From: an uncultured Treponema sp.
GTDB lineage: Bacteria > Spirochaetota > Spirochaetia > Treponematales > Treponemataceae
Assembly (NCBI GenBank): GCA_949300145.1
Contig: CASGDA010000001.1
Span: 62,001 to 126,000 of the forward strand
Direction: 5' to 3'
Length of the DNA: 64,000 nucleotides
Shown here: piece by piece, positions 9,287-18,165 of the stretch
How positions within the stretch are numbered: position 1 is the first letter of the stretch
Layout: the number at the start of each line of letters is the position of its first letter
Position numbers and translations under genes: made by a program
Notes under the pieces: generated by a model
Database searches by the model: none
Seen by the model: only the letters and a program-made list of their open reading frames with translations
Told to the model about the DNA's origin: nothing

Positions 9287-9316
9287 TTTTAATCGATTAC
9301 ATTTTAATCGATTACA
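9287..9316. repeat. Perfect 15-bp tandem duplication across a stop codon
   Basis: TTTTAATCGATTACA occurs twice, head to tail, at 9287-9301 and 9302-9316. Read on the minus strand, the second copy carries the final codons and TAA of the SPOR gene, and the first repeats them downstream, so the gene end with its stop codon is duplicated. Confidence 0.95.
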
Positions 9317-10362
9317 AGATAACTCTCAAAACCTTTGTCTTTAAGCCGCATCGCCGTGGAGCCGGATTCGTCTTCCGGAATTAACACTGAAAAATAAGTC
9401 GTTCCTGATTCCCTTTTTTCCTGACGGATAAAAACACGGAATCCGGATTTTGACAACTCTTCTGCCATAGCCTCTGCATTCGCGCGGCTTTTAAAAAAGC
9501 CCGTCTGCTGCCATATTCCTTTTGAAACGGGATCAGAATTATCCGCGGATGCAGCGGATGAATCTGGAGAAACAACCGGCACACCTGAGGAAGAGACAGA
9601 CGGACCGCCGGACGAAACGGCGGTATTTTTTCCTGAGGAAGAAGCGCCGTCCTGACGGGAAGCCATCCGTTTTTCTCCGGCAGGCATAAAATACCAGAAC
9701 GCCTGCGGGGCAACGGAAGCTTCACCCCTGACAACGGAAGCCTCCGCAGAATCAGAATATTCAGATAAAAGCCTGTCCTTTGCATTGCTGTCATCCGCGG
9801 CATACCACAGGATGAAAAGCATCTGCGGATAATAAGCCTTAAAGGCATCGTTTCCCGTATAAGCACGCAACAGCGCGAAGGCTCCGTCTGTGTCACCCTC
9901 CGACAGCTGTATGCAGACAGAATAAAATCTGGCACGGCATAAAATATCGGAATCAAAACTTCCGAGCAAAGTTTTCCTGACAAGAGAAGAAGCCCTTTCC
10001 CTGTCATTTATATACATATAGCAGCGGGCTGCATCAAGATAAAGGCCGAAATCCTCCGGGGAAATTTCCGCAGCCGTAATATAACGGGAAGCCGCGCTTT
10101 CAAAAAAACCGGAACGCTCTTCATAATCGGCAAATAAAACCAGAAGCTGCTTTTTATCAGCAGGATTCCCAACAGAAGCCAAGTGCGCATTGAAAGCGGA
10201 AACAACGGATTCCCTGGTCTCATTTTCAAACACCGAGGCAAGAGCGGCCGACACCTTCTCTGAAACAGGAGAGGACGTTTGGGCAAAAACAACACCGGGG
10301 AAGATTGCAGTCAGAAAAATAAAAAGTGAAAATGACGGGAAGCGCAGGTTTTTAATATTCAT
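9304..10362 (-). CDS. SPOR-domain periplasmic protein with TPR-like repeats
   Basis: The 352-residue protein has a signal peptide (cleavage near VFAQ, about residue 28). TPR-like helical repeats span about 40-190 and a Ser/Gly/Pro-rich linker about 225-275. A C-terminal SPOR domain (about 280-352; GIWQQTGFFKSRANAEA, then a pattern ending in KGFESYLVID) follows. SPOR domains bind peptidoglycan stripped of stem peptides at division sites, so a role in septal or wall remodelling is likely. Its ATG overlaps the lapA-like gene by 4 nt (ATGA), so the two are translationally coupled. No enzyme domain is visible. Confidence 0.8.
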   Translation of the reverse strand: MNIKNLRFPSFSLFIFLTAIFPGVVFAQTSSPVSEKVSAALASVFENETRESVVSAFNAHLASVGNPADKKQLLVLFADYEERSGFFESAASRYITAAEISPEDFGLYLDAARCYMYINDRERASSLVRKTLLGSFDSDILCRARFYSVCIQLSEGDTDGAFALLRAYTGNDAFKAYYPQMLFILWYAADDSNAKDRLLSEYSDSAEASVVRGEASVAPQAFWYFMPAGEKRMASRQDGASSSGKNTAVSSGGPSVSSSGVPVVSPDSSAASADNSDPVSKGIWQQTGFFKSRANAEAMAEELSKSGFRVFIRQEKRESGTTYFSVLIPEDESGSTAMRLKDKGFESYLVID

Positions 10363-10688
10363 ACTGTTTTATCGGAAGCGGAAGAAGAGTTTTCAGCAGG
10401 CTTACCGGACACAGATGAAAAACCGGCTTTATCCTCTTTAATTACAGGTTCTGCCCCGGACCTTTCTTTCCGGGTTTTGGCGGGGAGCTTCTTTTTTTTC
10501 TTGAACACAAAAAACGGGATGGAAACCAAAACTCCGGCGATGAAAGATACAAGTATCGTTATGTACACCGGGACGGATTCAAAAACACGGAATACAAGCC
10601 ATACATCGCATTTGTTATTAAGATTAAAACCGATGAAGGCCCCTTCAAAAACCACCAGAATCAAAATCAATATTAAACGGACAGGCAT
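10359..10688 (-). CDS. LapA-type small inner-membrane protein
   Basis: The 109-residue protein has two membrane segments (about 3-20 and 37-60) with the NLNNKCDVWLVF region between them typical of the LapA (DUF1049) family, then a basic cytoplasmic tail. In Enterobacteria LapA acts with LapB in lipopolysaccharide regulation, but treponemes lack LPS, so the role here is unknown. AAGGAGG stands 5 nt before the ATG. The SPOR gene overlaps its 3' end. Confidence 0.75.
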   Translation of the reverse strand: MPVRLILILILVVFEGAFIGFNLNNKCDVWLVFRVFESVPVYITILVSFIAGVLVSIPFFVFKKKKKLPAKTRKERSGAEPVIKEDKAGFSSVSGKPAENSSSASDKTV

Positions 10689-10733
10689 TTTTCCTCCTTA
10701 ACAGACATCAAGCTGAAAACGGACTCCGGTTGA

Positions 10734-12098
10734 TCACGCATACCCGGTCGATGATATTTTCGCACGAAAAGTCTTCCCGCGCAAGCACATCAATTCAGCC
10801 TGCACAAAGGAACCGATGAGATTTCTGTCAAGCCCGCCGTCAAAAACAACCATTTCACCCCGTTCCGTATGACCGAAAAGTTCATCAGGATTATTCCTTG
10901 AAGTGGATTCAAGCAAAACGGGGACAACCTGCCCCACCCTTTTCTTCATTTCTTCAGCGGAAATTTTCATCTGAAGGGAAATAACCCGGTCAAGCCTTTC
11001 CTTTCTCACCTGCTCCGGAATCTGGTCCGGCATGGAAAAAGCCTTCGTTCCTTCCCGTGGATTAAAATGATACATATAGGCCGATTCAAAACGGACCTCC
11101 CTCATCAGGGAAAGCACTTCCTCCAAGTCTTCCTCCGTCTCACCGGGGAAGCCGACCAGAATATCCGTGGAAAGGGAAGCTCCCGGAATATTCCGGCGTA
11201 TTTTTTCCGCAAGCCCAATGTATTTTTCCCTTGTATAACCTCTGTTCATAGCCTTCAGGATACGGCTGGAACCGTGCTGGGCGGGAAGATGTATCATTCT
11301 GCAGACTGATTTTTCCGCCGCGATTGTTTCGATCAACCTGTCGGAAAAATCTTTCGGGTGGCTGGACATAAACCGTATCCACCTGGGGGAGGAAAGACCG
11401 TCACCGCCGTTTTTCTCAACCAGACGGGCCGCGGCGGAAAGGAGGGAAGGAAAATCCCATGTGTTCCGGGAATCAGGATTGTCCCAGCGGTAGGAATTCA
11501 CATTCTGTCCCAGCAAGGTTATTTCCTTTACGCCCTTTTCAAAAAGCGAATCAATTTCCCCGAGGATTTCTGACGGATTCCTGGAAACCTCCCTTCCCCT
11601 GACATAGGGAACTATGCAATATGAGCAGAAATTGTTGCAGCCATTCATTATAGGAACAAAGGACTGGAAAGAACCCTGGGAATAAGACGACGGGGCAAAA
11701 AAGTATGTATCCCCGGAAGGTTTTTCATCGACAGGAACATAGGGCTCATTATTTTCCACAGCCTGAAAAACATCGGGAAAAATGTGTTTTTCAAACATTC
11801 CAACCACAACATCGATGCAGGGAAACCGCCGGCGGATTTCATCATGAAGCCGCTCCGCCATGCATCCCGTCAGAATCAGGAAAAAAGAGCGCTTCTTTTT
11901 AAGGGCGGCAAAATGAGCCAGCCGGCCGAACACCCTTGTTTCCGCGGTTATCCTGACAGAACAGGTGTTTATTATTACGAGGCCGGCTGTTTCCGCCGAG
12001 GCGGCTTTTTCCCATCCGCGGGAAATCAAAATCTGCTCGACCGAGGCGGATTCGGCTTGATTCATCTGGCACCCGTAAGTTTCAAAAAAATAAGTCAT
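10734..12098 (-). CDS. miaB: tRNA-2-methylthio-N6-isopentenyladenosine synthase MiaB
   Basis: The 454-residue radical-SAM methylthiotransferase adds the methylthio group to i6A37 of tRNAs reading UNN codons. The N-terminal domain has the three cluster cysteines (YGCQMN, INTCSVR, LTGCMAE). The radical-SAM core has CNNFCSYC (C-x3-C-x2-C), and a TRAM-like RNA-binding domain ends the protein. Length is typical. It follows folE2 by 21 nt. There is no clear Shine-Dalgarno; a TATTAT box 7 nt before the ATG with TATACA 17 bp upstream could give a leaderless transcript, but read-through from folE2 is equally possible. Confidence 0.95.
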   Translation of the reverse strand: MTYFFETYGCQMNQAESASVEQILISRGWEKAASAETAGLVIINTCSVRITAETRVFGRLAHFAALKKKRSFFLILTGCMAERLHDEIRRRFPCIDVVVGMFEKHIFPDVFQAVENNEPYVPVDEKPSGDTYFFAPSSYSQGSFQSFVPIMNGCNNFCSYCIVPYVRGREVSRNPSEILGEIDSLFEKGVKEITLLGQNVNSYRWDNPDSRNTWDFPSLLSAAARLVEKNGGDGLSSPRWIRFMSSHPKDFSDRLIETIAAEKSVCRMIHLPAQHGSSRILKAMNRGYTREKYIGLAEKIRRNIPGASLSTDILVGFPGETEEDLEEVLSLMREVRFESAYMYHFNPREGTKAFSMPDQIPEQVRKERLDRVISLQMKISAEEMKKRVGQVVPVLLESTSRNNPDELFGHTERGEMVVFDGGLDRNLIGSFVQAELMCLRGKTFRAKISSTGYA

Positions 12099-12119
12099 TT
12101 TCCGAATAATACCAAAAAA

Positions 12120-12944
12120 TTACGGCGATGTATATTCCGCGTAGGCATAGGCGTTGTGGTTGTGAATGCTCTCGAAATTCTCAGCTTCCACGCTGAACCA
12201 TTTGAATGGTTTTTCAGCTATGGGAGGTGACAAAGAAACCGCATTTTTAAGACCGGAATACACTTCCCTCACCAAATCCTCCACAAACCGTGGATTATCG
12301 TAGGCGTGTTCCGTTACGAATTTTTCATCCTTCCGCTTTAAAACCGAATAAAGCCCGGAAGAAGCGCAGGATTCCACAAAGGAAATAATATCCTCTATCC
12401 AGAAAAACCCGGTGTTCCGGACACGGACGCGGACACGGCCCCTCTGGTTGTGCGCTCCGTACCTGCTGATTGCCTTTGAGCAGGGGCAGACGGTGGTCAC
12501 AGGAACTTCCACGGAAACGGTGAAAATACGCTTCACCGGGTTCCGGGAATCAGGCGGATAGCGGAAAACTTCCCCTTCATAGCTGCAATTATAACACATG
12601 AGTCCCGGCTGTCCGCTTACCGGAGCACTTTTTTCCAGAAAGAACGGGAAAACGATGGAACCGAAGGCTCTTTCCGCATCGAGCCTTTCCATTATCTCTT
12701 CCAGCATGGAAAGAAACCGTTTCATCGACAAATCCTTCCTGTACGAATGAAAGATTTCTATAAAACGGCTCATATGGGTGCCCTTGAAACGGTGGGGAAG
12801 GTTCACGAAAAGATCCGCGCTGGCTGTGGTCGTCTGCATACCGTGGGCTTTATCCAGAACGTCAACAGGATACCGAAGGCCGGTGACCCCCACCTTTTGC
12901 AGCGGAATACTGCGGTCGGCGGGTTCATTTTGAATATCCCTCAT
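12120..12944 (-). CDS. folE2: GTP cyclohydrolase FolE2
   Basis: The 274-residue protein is a type IB GTP cyclohydrolase (FolE2/MptA). It converts GTP to 7,8-dihydroneopterin triphosphate, the first step toward folate or, in some bacteria, queuosine. Recognisable segments are VGVTGLRYPV near the start, the HMSRF motif (about 57-61) and the metal-site cysteine in VPVTTVCPCSKAIS (about 150). FolE2 can use metals other than zinc, which in other bacteria helps under zinc limitation. Its ATG shares one base with the folD stop (TAATG), so folD and folE2 form a tightly coupled folate unit. Confidence 0.93.
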   Translation of the reverse strand: MRDIQNEPADRSIPLQKVGVTGLRYPVDVLDKAHGMQTTTASADLFVNLPHRFKGTHMSRFIEIFHSYRKDLSMKRFLSMLEEIMERLDAERAFGSIVFPFFLEKSAPVSGQPGLMCYNCSYEGEVFRYPPDSRNPVKRIFTVSVEVPVTTVCPCSKAISRYGAHNQRGRVRVRVRNTGFFWIEDIISFVESCASSGLYSVLKRKDEKFVTEHAYDNPRFVEDLVREVYSGLKNAVSLSPPIAEKPFKWFSVEAENFESIHNHNAYAYAEYTSP

Positions 12945-13837
12945 TAAAACCGCACTTTGTCATACCCGTATGCGAGGCAGGCGGCTTCCAGGGTATTGTA
13001 CATGAGCATGGCGATTGTCATCGGCCCCACCCCTTTCGGTACAGGCGTGATAAAGGAAGCCTTTTCTTTAACGGCTTCAAAATCAACGTCGCCGGTCAAC
13101 CTGAATCCGCTTTTTTTTGAGGAGTCCGGAACCCGGTTAACACCCACATCGATTACAGCCGCACCGGGTTTCACCATATCCGCAGTTATAACCCCGGGAC
13201 GGCCCACAGCAGCGACAAGGATATCCGCCTGTCTGGTTATTTCCGGCAAATTCCTTGTACCGGTATGGCACAGGGTAACAGTGGAATTACAGTCCCGGCC
13301 GGAAAGCAGGATTGAAAGAGGCTTTCCGACGATATTGGACCGGCCCACAATAACAGCCCTGGCTCCGTCGGTTTGGATGCCCGTTTCCTTCAAAAGTTTC
13401 ACCACTCCGTTGGGTGTACAGGGAATAAAGGAACGGCTTCCTATAACCATATTCCCCAGATTCACCGGATGAAAACCGTCCACGTCTTTTTCGGGTTTTA
13501 TCGCCATTATAACTTTCCGGCTGTCGATGTGCCCGGGAAGAGGAAGCTGCACAAGGATTCCGTGGACGGAATCATCCTCATTCAATTCAGCTATGAGGGC
13601 TAAAAGCTCTTCCTGCGAGACATCCGCAGGGAGCCTGACGGATCTGTCCGCCATTCCGGCTTCAGCCAGGGCCTTTTCTTTCCCCGTCACATAGGAGATG
13701 CTGGCAGGATCATCCCCCACAAGAATAACCGAGAGACAGGCCTTCACACCCTTTTCTTTTTCAAGTTCCGCGACACCGGAAGCAACCCTTTCCTTAACCC
13801 TGCGGGCAATTTCCGCCCCGTCTATAACGACAGCCAT
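12944..13837 (-). CDS. folD: Methylenetetrahydrofolate dehydrogenase/cyclohydrolase FolD
   Basis: The 297-residue bifunctional enzyme interconverts 5,10-methylene-THF and 10-formyl-THF for one-carbon metabolism. Signature segments are [14 protein letters not shown] with the catalytic Lys, GILVQLPLP, the conserved [10 protein letters not shown], and the nucleotide-binding [13 protein letters not shown] 13837 (MAVVIDG) is chosen because AGGAG lies 7 nt upstream and homologues begin here; an in-frame ATG at 13891 would add 18 uncharacteristic residues. It is first in the folD-folE2(-miaB) group and divergent from an outer-membrane gene. Confidence 0.95.
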   Translation of the reverse strand: MAVVIDGAEIARRVKERVASGVAELEKEKGVKACLSVILVGDDPASISYVTGKEKALAEAGMADRSVRLPADVSQEELLALIAELNEDDSVHGILVQLPLPGHIDSRKVIMAIKPEKDVDGFHPVNLGNMVIGSRSFIPCTPNGVVKLLKETGIQTDGARAVIVGRSNIVGKPLSILLSGRDCNSTVTLCHTGTRNLPEITRQADILVAAVGRPGVITADMVKPGAAVIDVGVNRVPDSSKKSGFRLTGDVDFEAVKEKASFITPVPKGVGPMTIAMLMYNTLEAACLAYGYDKVRF

Positions 13838-13900
13838 TTCCAACTCCTGTTTATCAGCCTTTATCAACCGGAAAATCCGTAACAAAATCAATGCAGGAAT

Positions 13901-13953
13901 GTTTTATCACGTTATATGATATATAGACAAGAGCGGAAAATTCATGATAAACT
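13901..13953. promoter_or_regulatory. Divergent promoters with overlapping -35 (folD / barrel gene)
   Basis: TAGACAA (13924-13930) reads TAGACA on the plus strand and TTGTCT on the minus. Plus: TAGACA-N18-TAAACT (13948-13953), 9 nt before ATG 13963. Minus: TTGTCT-N18-TAAAAC (13901-13906), about 57 nt before the folD ATG. The hexamers are imperfect, so this is the weakest of the shared-35 sites. Confidence 0.4.
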
Positions 13954-13962
13954 GGACGAAAT

Positions 13963-14574
13963 ATGAAACGTTTTATTTTCATTCTTCTTTGCATGTGCAT
14001 GACGATATATTTTCTTTCGGCCCAAGCTGATGAATATCCCACTGACGGAGAGGAGCAGGATTCAAGCTTTGATTTCACGGCAATCAGAAGGGGTTCACAG
14101 TACATAAAACTCGGGCTGGGGCTCGATATACCTCTTTTAATGCAGACCCCGGACGGTGTGAAAAACCCGGACAATATAAACATCGGCGGTTCCGGATGCA
14201 TCGGATATTATTATTATTTTACCCCCCATTTTTCGCTGGGAGGAGAACTTAATTTCCAGTTTAACACCACTTTGGCAGAAAACGTCCTGTTCAGGCTTCC
14301 AATCCTGCTCAGACCCTCGTATACATTCACAATAGGTAAAATCCATATCCCGATAGGACTGGGACTGGGGGGAACCTTCGAAAGCTATGACAGTAAAACC
14401 TATTTCAATGTGACCGTCCAACCGGAAATCGGCGTTTACTATATTTTCAATCCTGAATGGTCATTCGGGGCCGCTGTTTCCTGGGATGTTGTGCCGCAGT
14501 GGTATAGTGACAGCGAATACAACCGCACAGGTCATTTTTTGAACACATACATCGGCGTACGCTATCACTTCTAA
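13963..14574 (+). CDS. Small outer-membrane beta-barrel protein
   Basis: The 203-residue protein has a signal peptide (about residues 1-21, ending FLSAQA), an acidic linker, then amphipathic beta strands with alternating aromatic residues from about residue 45 to the C-terminus. It ends YIGVRYHF, a terminal aromatic as expected for barrels inserted by BamA. The pattern fits an eight-strand OmpW- or OmpX-like barrel, though no exact family is identified. The start has only a weak GGAC; a -10-like TAAACT lies 9 nt upstream. The next gene, a lipoprotein, starts 20 nt later and is probably co-transcribed. Confidence 0.7.
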   Translation: MKRFIFILLCMCMTIYFLSAQADEYPTDGEEQDSSFDFTAIRRGSQYIKLGLGLDIPLLMQTPDGVKNPDNINIGGSGCIGYYYYFTPHFSLGGELNFQFNTTLAENVLFRLPILLRPSYTFTIGKIHIPIGLGLGGTFESYDSKTYFNVTVQPEIGVYYIFNPEWSFGAAVSWDVVPQWYSDSEYNRTGHFLNTYIGVRYHF

Positions 14575-14593
14575 CCGGAGCAAAGGTAAAGCA

Positions 14594-15760
14594 ATGGAAA
14601 AACATACAATCAGAAAAAACCGCCTGAATATAACTGCAAAATTGCTTTTGCCGGTTTTTGTAATATTCATCCTGTTGTGCTCAACCGCATGCAATAATGA
14701 CCCCATTTTTGCGACAATAGAAAATGAAGTTCCTTTGAGGGATCCTTCGCTAAGGGGTTCAGTCTCTTCCCTTGTTCAATATAATGGCTATTTATATGCC
14801 TGCAACGGAAAAATAAAACGGAAATACGGGAAAGATCCGGCGGGTTCCTGGTTCAATGTCTCCCTTCCGTCCGGAGCTTTCCGCTGTGCAGAGCTTGTGG
14901 TCTCAAACGGCACTCTGTACGGTCTGTTCCAGGATTCAGACTGGAAGTACCATTCACTCCAGAAATATGACGGAACAACCTGGACACAGATAACACTTGG
15001 CGAAGAAATAAGCTCCGTTGATAAACTGGGAGTGACGGAAAACGGCGATATTTACACAGTAACGCCGGAAGGAGCCGGAAGTGACAACAGTTATGCGGAT
15101 TCATACACAATATGCACGGTGGATTCAAGCGGTAATTTTGCCCAATTGAGCGGAACTATAACGGAAACCCCCATTGTATTAAGCGGAAAATACATAGTGG
15201 CGAAAACCGGCTCCGACGGCGACGGTTATGTTTATAAGGTAGAAAGCGGCTCCATCAGCGAACTTTCCGACAAAATTGACAGCATAATGGGAGCCTGCAC
15301 CGCGGAAATAAATGGCAGCACGCACCTTTATGTTTTAACCAGAGATTATATTTATCATTTTAACGACTCCGGTACACAAACTCACCATGACATAGGCTCA
15401 AGCTATGACGGATTCGGAAATCCCGCGTATTTTTCCAATCCAGATTATCCAGACAAACCTCTTTTACTTATTCCCATGGAAGAAAGATACAGGGAAGCCC
15501 TTATAAATACGTCTACAGGAAACATATCGGGGACTAATTATCCGGGAAACGATGACTGTTCTTCCACGGCGCCCGGAGACCGCTCCCAGTACAACAGCTC
15601 GGTGGATGATTACACCGTGACAGCGATATTCGCGGTGACCGAGAAAGACTATCTGCCGGACGGCGATTCATACGCTGTTTATCTGTCCATAGGCCATTAT
15701 AAATATGACGGATTGTGGAGTTATTACTCGGACACGGAGACAGAGTGGAACCGCGAGTAA
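14594..15760 (+). CDS. Lipoprotein of unknown function, propeller-like
   Basis: The 388-residue protein begins with a basic N-region, a hydrophobic stretch and a lipobox (LLCSTAC, Cys about residue 33), so it is a lipoprotein. The mature part has repeated units of roughly 45-60 residues with YLYACNGKI, LYGLFQDSD, DIYTVTPEG, YIVAKTGSDGDGYVYKV and LYVLTRDYIYHF. Such blades suggest a beta-propeller, but no family is recognised. AAGGT lies 7 nt before the ATG. Its last codons overlap the probable GTG start of rarA by 16 nt. Confidence 0.72.
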   Translation: MEKHTIRKNRLNITAKLLLPVFVIFILLCSTACNNDPIFATIENEVPLRDPSLRGSVSSLVQYNGYLYACNGKIKRKYGKDPAGSWFNVSLPSGAFRCAELVVSNGTLYGLFQDSDWKYHSLQKYDGTTWTQITLGEEISSVDKLGVTENGDIYTVTPEGAGSDNSYADSYTICTVDSSGNFAQLSGTITETPIVLSGKYIVAKTGSDGDGYVYKVESGSISELSDKIDSIMGACTAEINGSTHLYVLTRDYIYHFNDSGTQTHHDIGSSYDGFGNPAYFSNPDYPDKPLLLIPMEERYREALINTSTGNISGTNYPGNDDCSSTAPGDRSQYNSSVDDYTVTAIFAVTEKDYLPDGDSYAVYLSIGHYKYDGLWSYYSDTETEWNRE

Positions 15761-18087
15761 ATTCCGGCGGGGAAGATTTATTTGACGCTCAAAAGGACAT
15801 TTCACAGGAACCTCTGGCGGCCAGAATGCGGCCGAGAACCCTGGATGAATACATAGGACAGGATCACATTGTCGGCAAGAACCGCCTTCTGCGCAGGGCG
15901 ATTCAGGCGGACAGGCTGTCCTCCGTGATTTTTTACGGGCCGCCGGGGACAGGAAAAACAACGCTGGCGAGGGTGATCGCGAACCATACAAAGAGCAATT
16001 TTGTCACGTTGAATGCGGTTCTTGCCGGCGTGAGCCAGATACGCGCCTCAATAGACGCGGCGGCCGAGCAGCGGAAACTTTACGGCAGGCGTACCATTCT
16101 GTTTGTGGACGAGGTCCACCGCTGGAACAAAAGCCAGCAGGACGCGCTGTTGCCATGGGTGGAAAACGGCACCATAATCCTGATAGGCGCAACCACGGAA
16201 AATCCTTTCTTTGAGGTGAACAAAGCCCTGGTCAGCAGGAGCCGGGTTTTCCAGCTAAAACCCCTGGAAGAAGCCGATTTGAAAAAAGCCGCCCTGGCGG
16301 CCATGGCTGATAAAGAAAGGGGTTACGGCAAATGGCATATTGAATTTGAAAAAGGAGCCCTTGAGCATTTGATTGAAACGGCGGCGGGTGATGCCAGAAG
16401 CCTTCTGAATGCGCTTGAATTGGCTGTAGAAACATCCGTTCCATCATGGCCGCCGGAAGAAGGGTTATCGATATTCATAACAGCGGAAGCCGCCGAGGAA
16501 AGTATCCAGAAAAAAGTCGTCCTTTATGACAGGGACGGGGATTACCATTACGATGTTATAAGCGCCTTTATAAAATCCCTCAGAGGGAGGGATCCTGACG
16601 CCGCCATGTACTGGCTTGCCAGAATGATAGCGGCGGGGGAATCACCGGATTTTATTTTCAGAAGGATGCTTATTTCCGCCTGTGAAGACACAGGTCTGGC
16701 GGACCCGCATGCGGTTTCTGTCGTCGCCAGCTGCGCCGCCGCTTTCGACAGGGTGGGAATGCCGGAAGGCCAATACCATCTGGCTCATGCAGCCCTTTAT
16801 CTGGCGACCGCGGAAAAATCAAACAGCTCCCTGTGTTTTTTCGACGCGCTGGCCGCAGTCGAAAAAGAAAACGCCGAAGTCCCGAACCATCTGAAGGATC
16901 CGAGCAGGGACGCGGAGGGATTCGGGCATGGGGCCGGATATTTTTACCCCCATTCTTACAAGGACCATTGGATTGCCCAGCAATATCTGCCGGACACATT
17001 GTCAGGGAAGGTTTTTTACACGCCGGGAAAATGCGGATACGAAAAGGAAATACGCGAAGATGTCCTGCGCCGCCGGGAACTTCAGGTAGCGGCTATCCTT
17101 GAAGAGGCTGAAAACGAATTTTCTGACGGCAGTCCGTTCGCGGAAGCAGGGGCGCCGCCGAAACCCGGACAAATCAAAGGCTTCAAAAAAGAAGAAAACC
17201 TGACCTTTTCCCCCGGCGGAAAGCAAAGGGAACAGTGGCAGAAGAGGCTTGATTCAACAAAATCGGAAGCCCTCCTTGAAATCAGGAACCGGATTATAAA
17301 GCGGGCGAAAATTTTAAGGCACCACCGGATTTTGATATTCGGGGCGGATGACGGGCTTCTGCTCTGGGAAGCTTCCAGACAGACACCGGAGGGATTCACC
17401 GCCGGTTTCTGCAGGACGGAAAAATCGAGGACGGTTCTCCTGCAATACGCCATGTCACTGGACGACATGGACAAGCCGGTTCTGGAAATCCAGCCGGAAT
17501 ACTGTTCCGAAAAACCCGGGAAAAACGCCGTTCCCCCGGAAAGCTATTTTTCCGGTCTTTTCGACAGGGTGCTGGCGAGGAATCCCGCGGCGGACGAAGC
17601 CGGACTTACGGCTTTCGCGTCAAAGGCCGCCTCCTTCTGCGTTCCCGGAGGAAAGGCCGTGTTTTCGGCGCAGATTCCCTCGGAAGGCATGAAGCTATTC
17701 AAACTTGTGAAAAATCCGGGCTTGCGGGAAAAAGTCGCCGAAGCAGAGAAAAGATTCCTGTCTGAAACTGAAAATCCTGTTTTCAAATGGAACGGGGAAA
17801 CGTTGAAAAAAAAACTCGTGGAACAGGGAAAAAACGAAGGCTGGGAGAATATTCTGGTGGAAACAGGGATAATTTCCGAATACAGGAAACTTACAAGGGA
17901 ATCCATGGACAAATGGTTTGACCCGGATTATTCCGCCTACGGAAAAAAAATCCGGGATCTGCTTGGGGAACAGGACTTTTCAAAAATGAAATCGGAAATT
18001 TACGGTGCGGCGGAATCACCGGTGCCCTGGCCCTATACAATTCTGGTTGCGGCGATAGACATTGGGACAAAGCAAAACAGGTGTTGA
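15745..18087 (+). CDS. rarA: RarA/MgsA AAA+ ATPase with long C-terminal extension
   Basis: The first 430 residues are RarA, the clamp-loader-like ATPase that acts at stalled replication forks: Walker A GPPGTGKTT, Walker B ILFVDEVHRWNK, sensor GATTENPFFEVN, and the DPSRDAEGFGHGAGYFYPH end region. Ordinary RarA stops there. Here about 340 more residues follow, including a segment near 528 (RILIFGADDGLLLWEAS) and later FDRVLARNP and CVPGGKAVF that resemble a Rossmann-type methyltransferase fold; this is inference. GTG 15745 is preferred, with CGGAG 6 nt upstream, overlapping the lipoprotein by 16 nt; ATG 15715 in the same frame has no ribosome site. The product has 780 residues. Confidence 0.88.
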   Translation: MEPRVNSGGEDLFDAQKDISQEPLAARMRPRTLDEYIGQDHIVGKNRLLRRAIQADRLSSVIFYGPPGTGKTTLARVIANHTKSNFVTLNAVLAGVSQIRASIDAAAEQRKLYGRRTILFVDEVHRWNKSQQDALLPWVENGTIILIGATTENPFFEVNKALVSRSRVFQLKPLEEADLKKAALAAMADKERGYGKWHIEFEKGALEHLIETAAGDARSLLNALELAVETSVPSWPPEEGLSIFITAEAAEESIQKKVVLYDRDGDYHYDVISAFIKSLRGRDPDAAMYWLARMIAAGESPDFIFRRMLISACEDTGLADPHAVSVVASCAAAFDRVGMPEGQYHLAHAALYLATAEKSNSSLCFFDALAAVEKENAEVPNHLKDPSRDAEGFGHGAGYFYPHSYKDHWIAQQYLPDTLSGKVFYTPGKCGYEKEIREDVLRRRELQVAAILEEAENEFSDGSPFAEAGAPPKPGQIKGFKKEENLTFSPGGKQREQWQKRLDSTKSEALLEIRNRIIKRAKILRHHRILIFGADDGLLLWEASRQTPEGFTAGFCRTEKSRTVLLQYAMSLDDMDKPVLEIQPEYCSEKPGKNAVPPESYFSGLFDRVLARNPAADEAGLTAFASKAASFCVPGGKAVFSAQIPSEGMKLFKLVKNPGLREKVAEAEKRFLSETENPVFKWNGETLKKKLVEQGKNEGWENILVETGIISEYRKLTRESMDKWFDPDYSAYGKKIRDLLGEQDFSKMKSEIYGAAESPVPWPYTILVAAIDIGTKQNRC

Positions 18088-18112
18088 TTTAATATCTTTT
18101 TATCGATATAAT
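18084..18112 (+). promoter_or_regulatory. adk promoter
   Basis: TTGATT (18084-18089), 17 bp, then perfect TATAAT (18107-18112), partly inside the rarA stop region. The predicted start near 18119 gives a leader of about 47 nt with GGCGGAG before the adk ATG. Confidence 0.7.
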
Positions 18113-18165
18113 CTGTCCCGGACAGTTTTGTTTTATCAATTTTCAAATTACAGGCGGAGTTTAAT

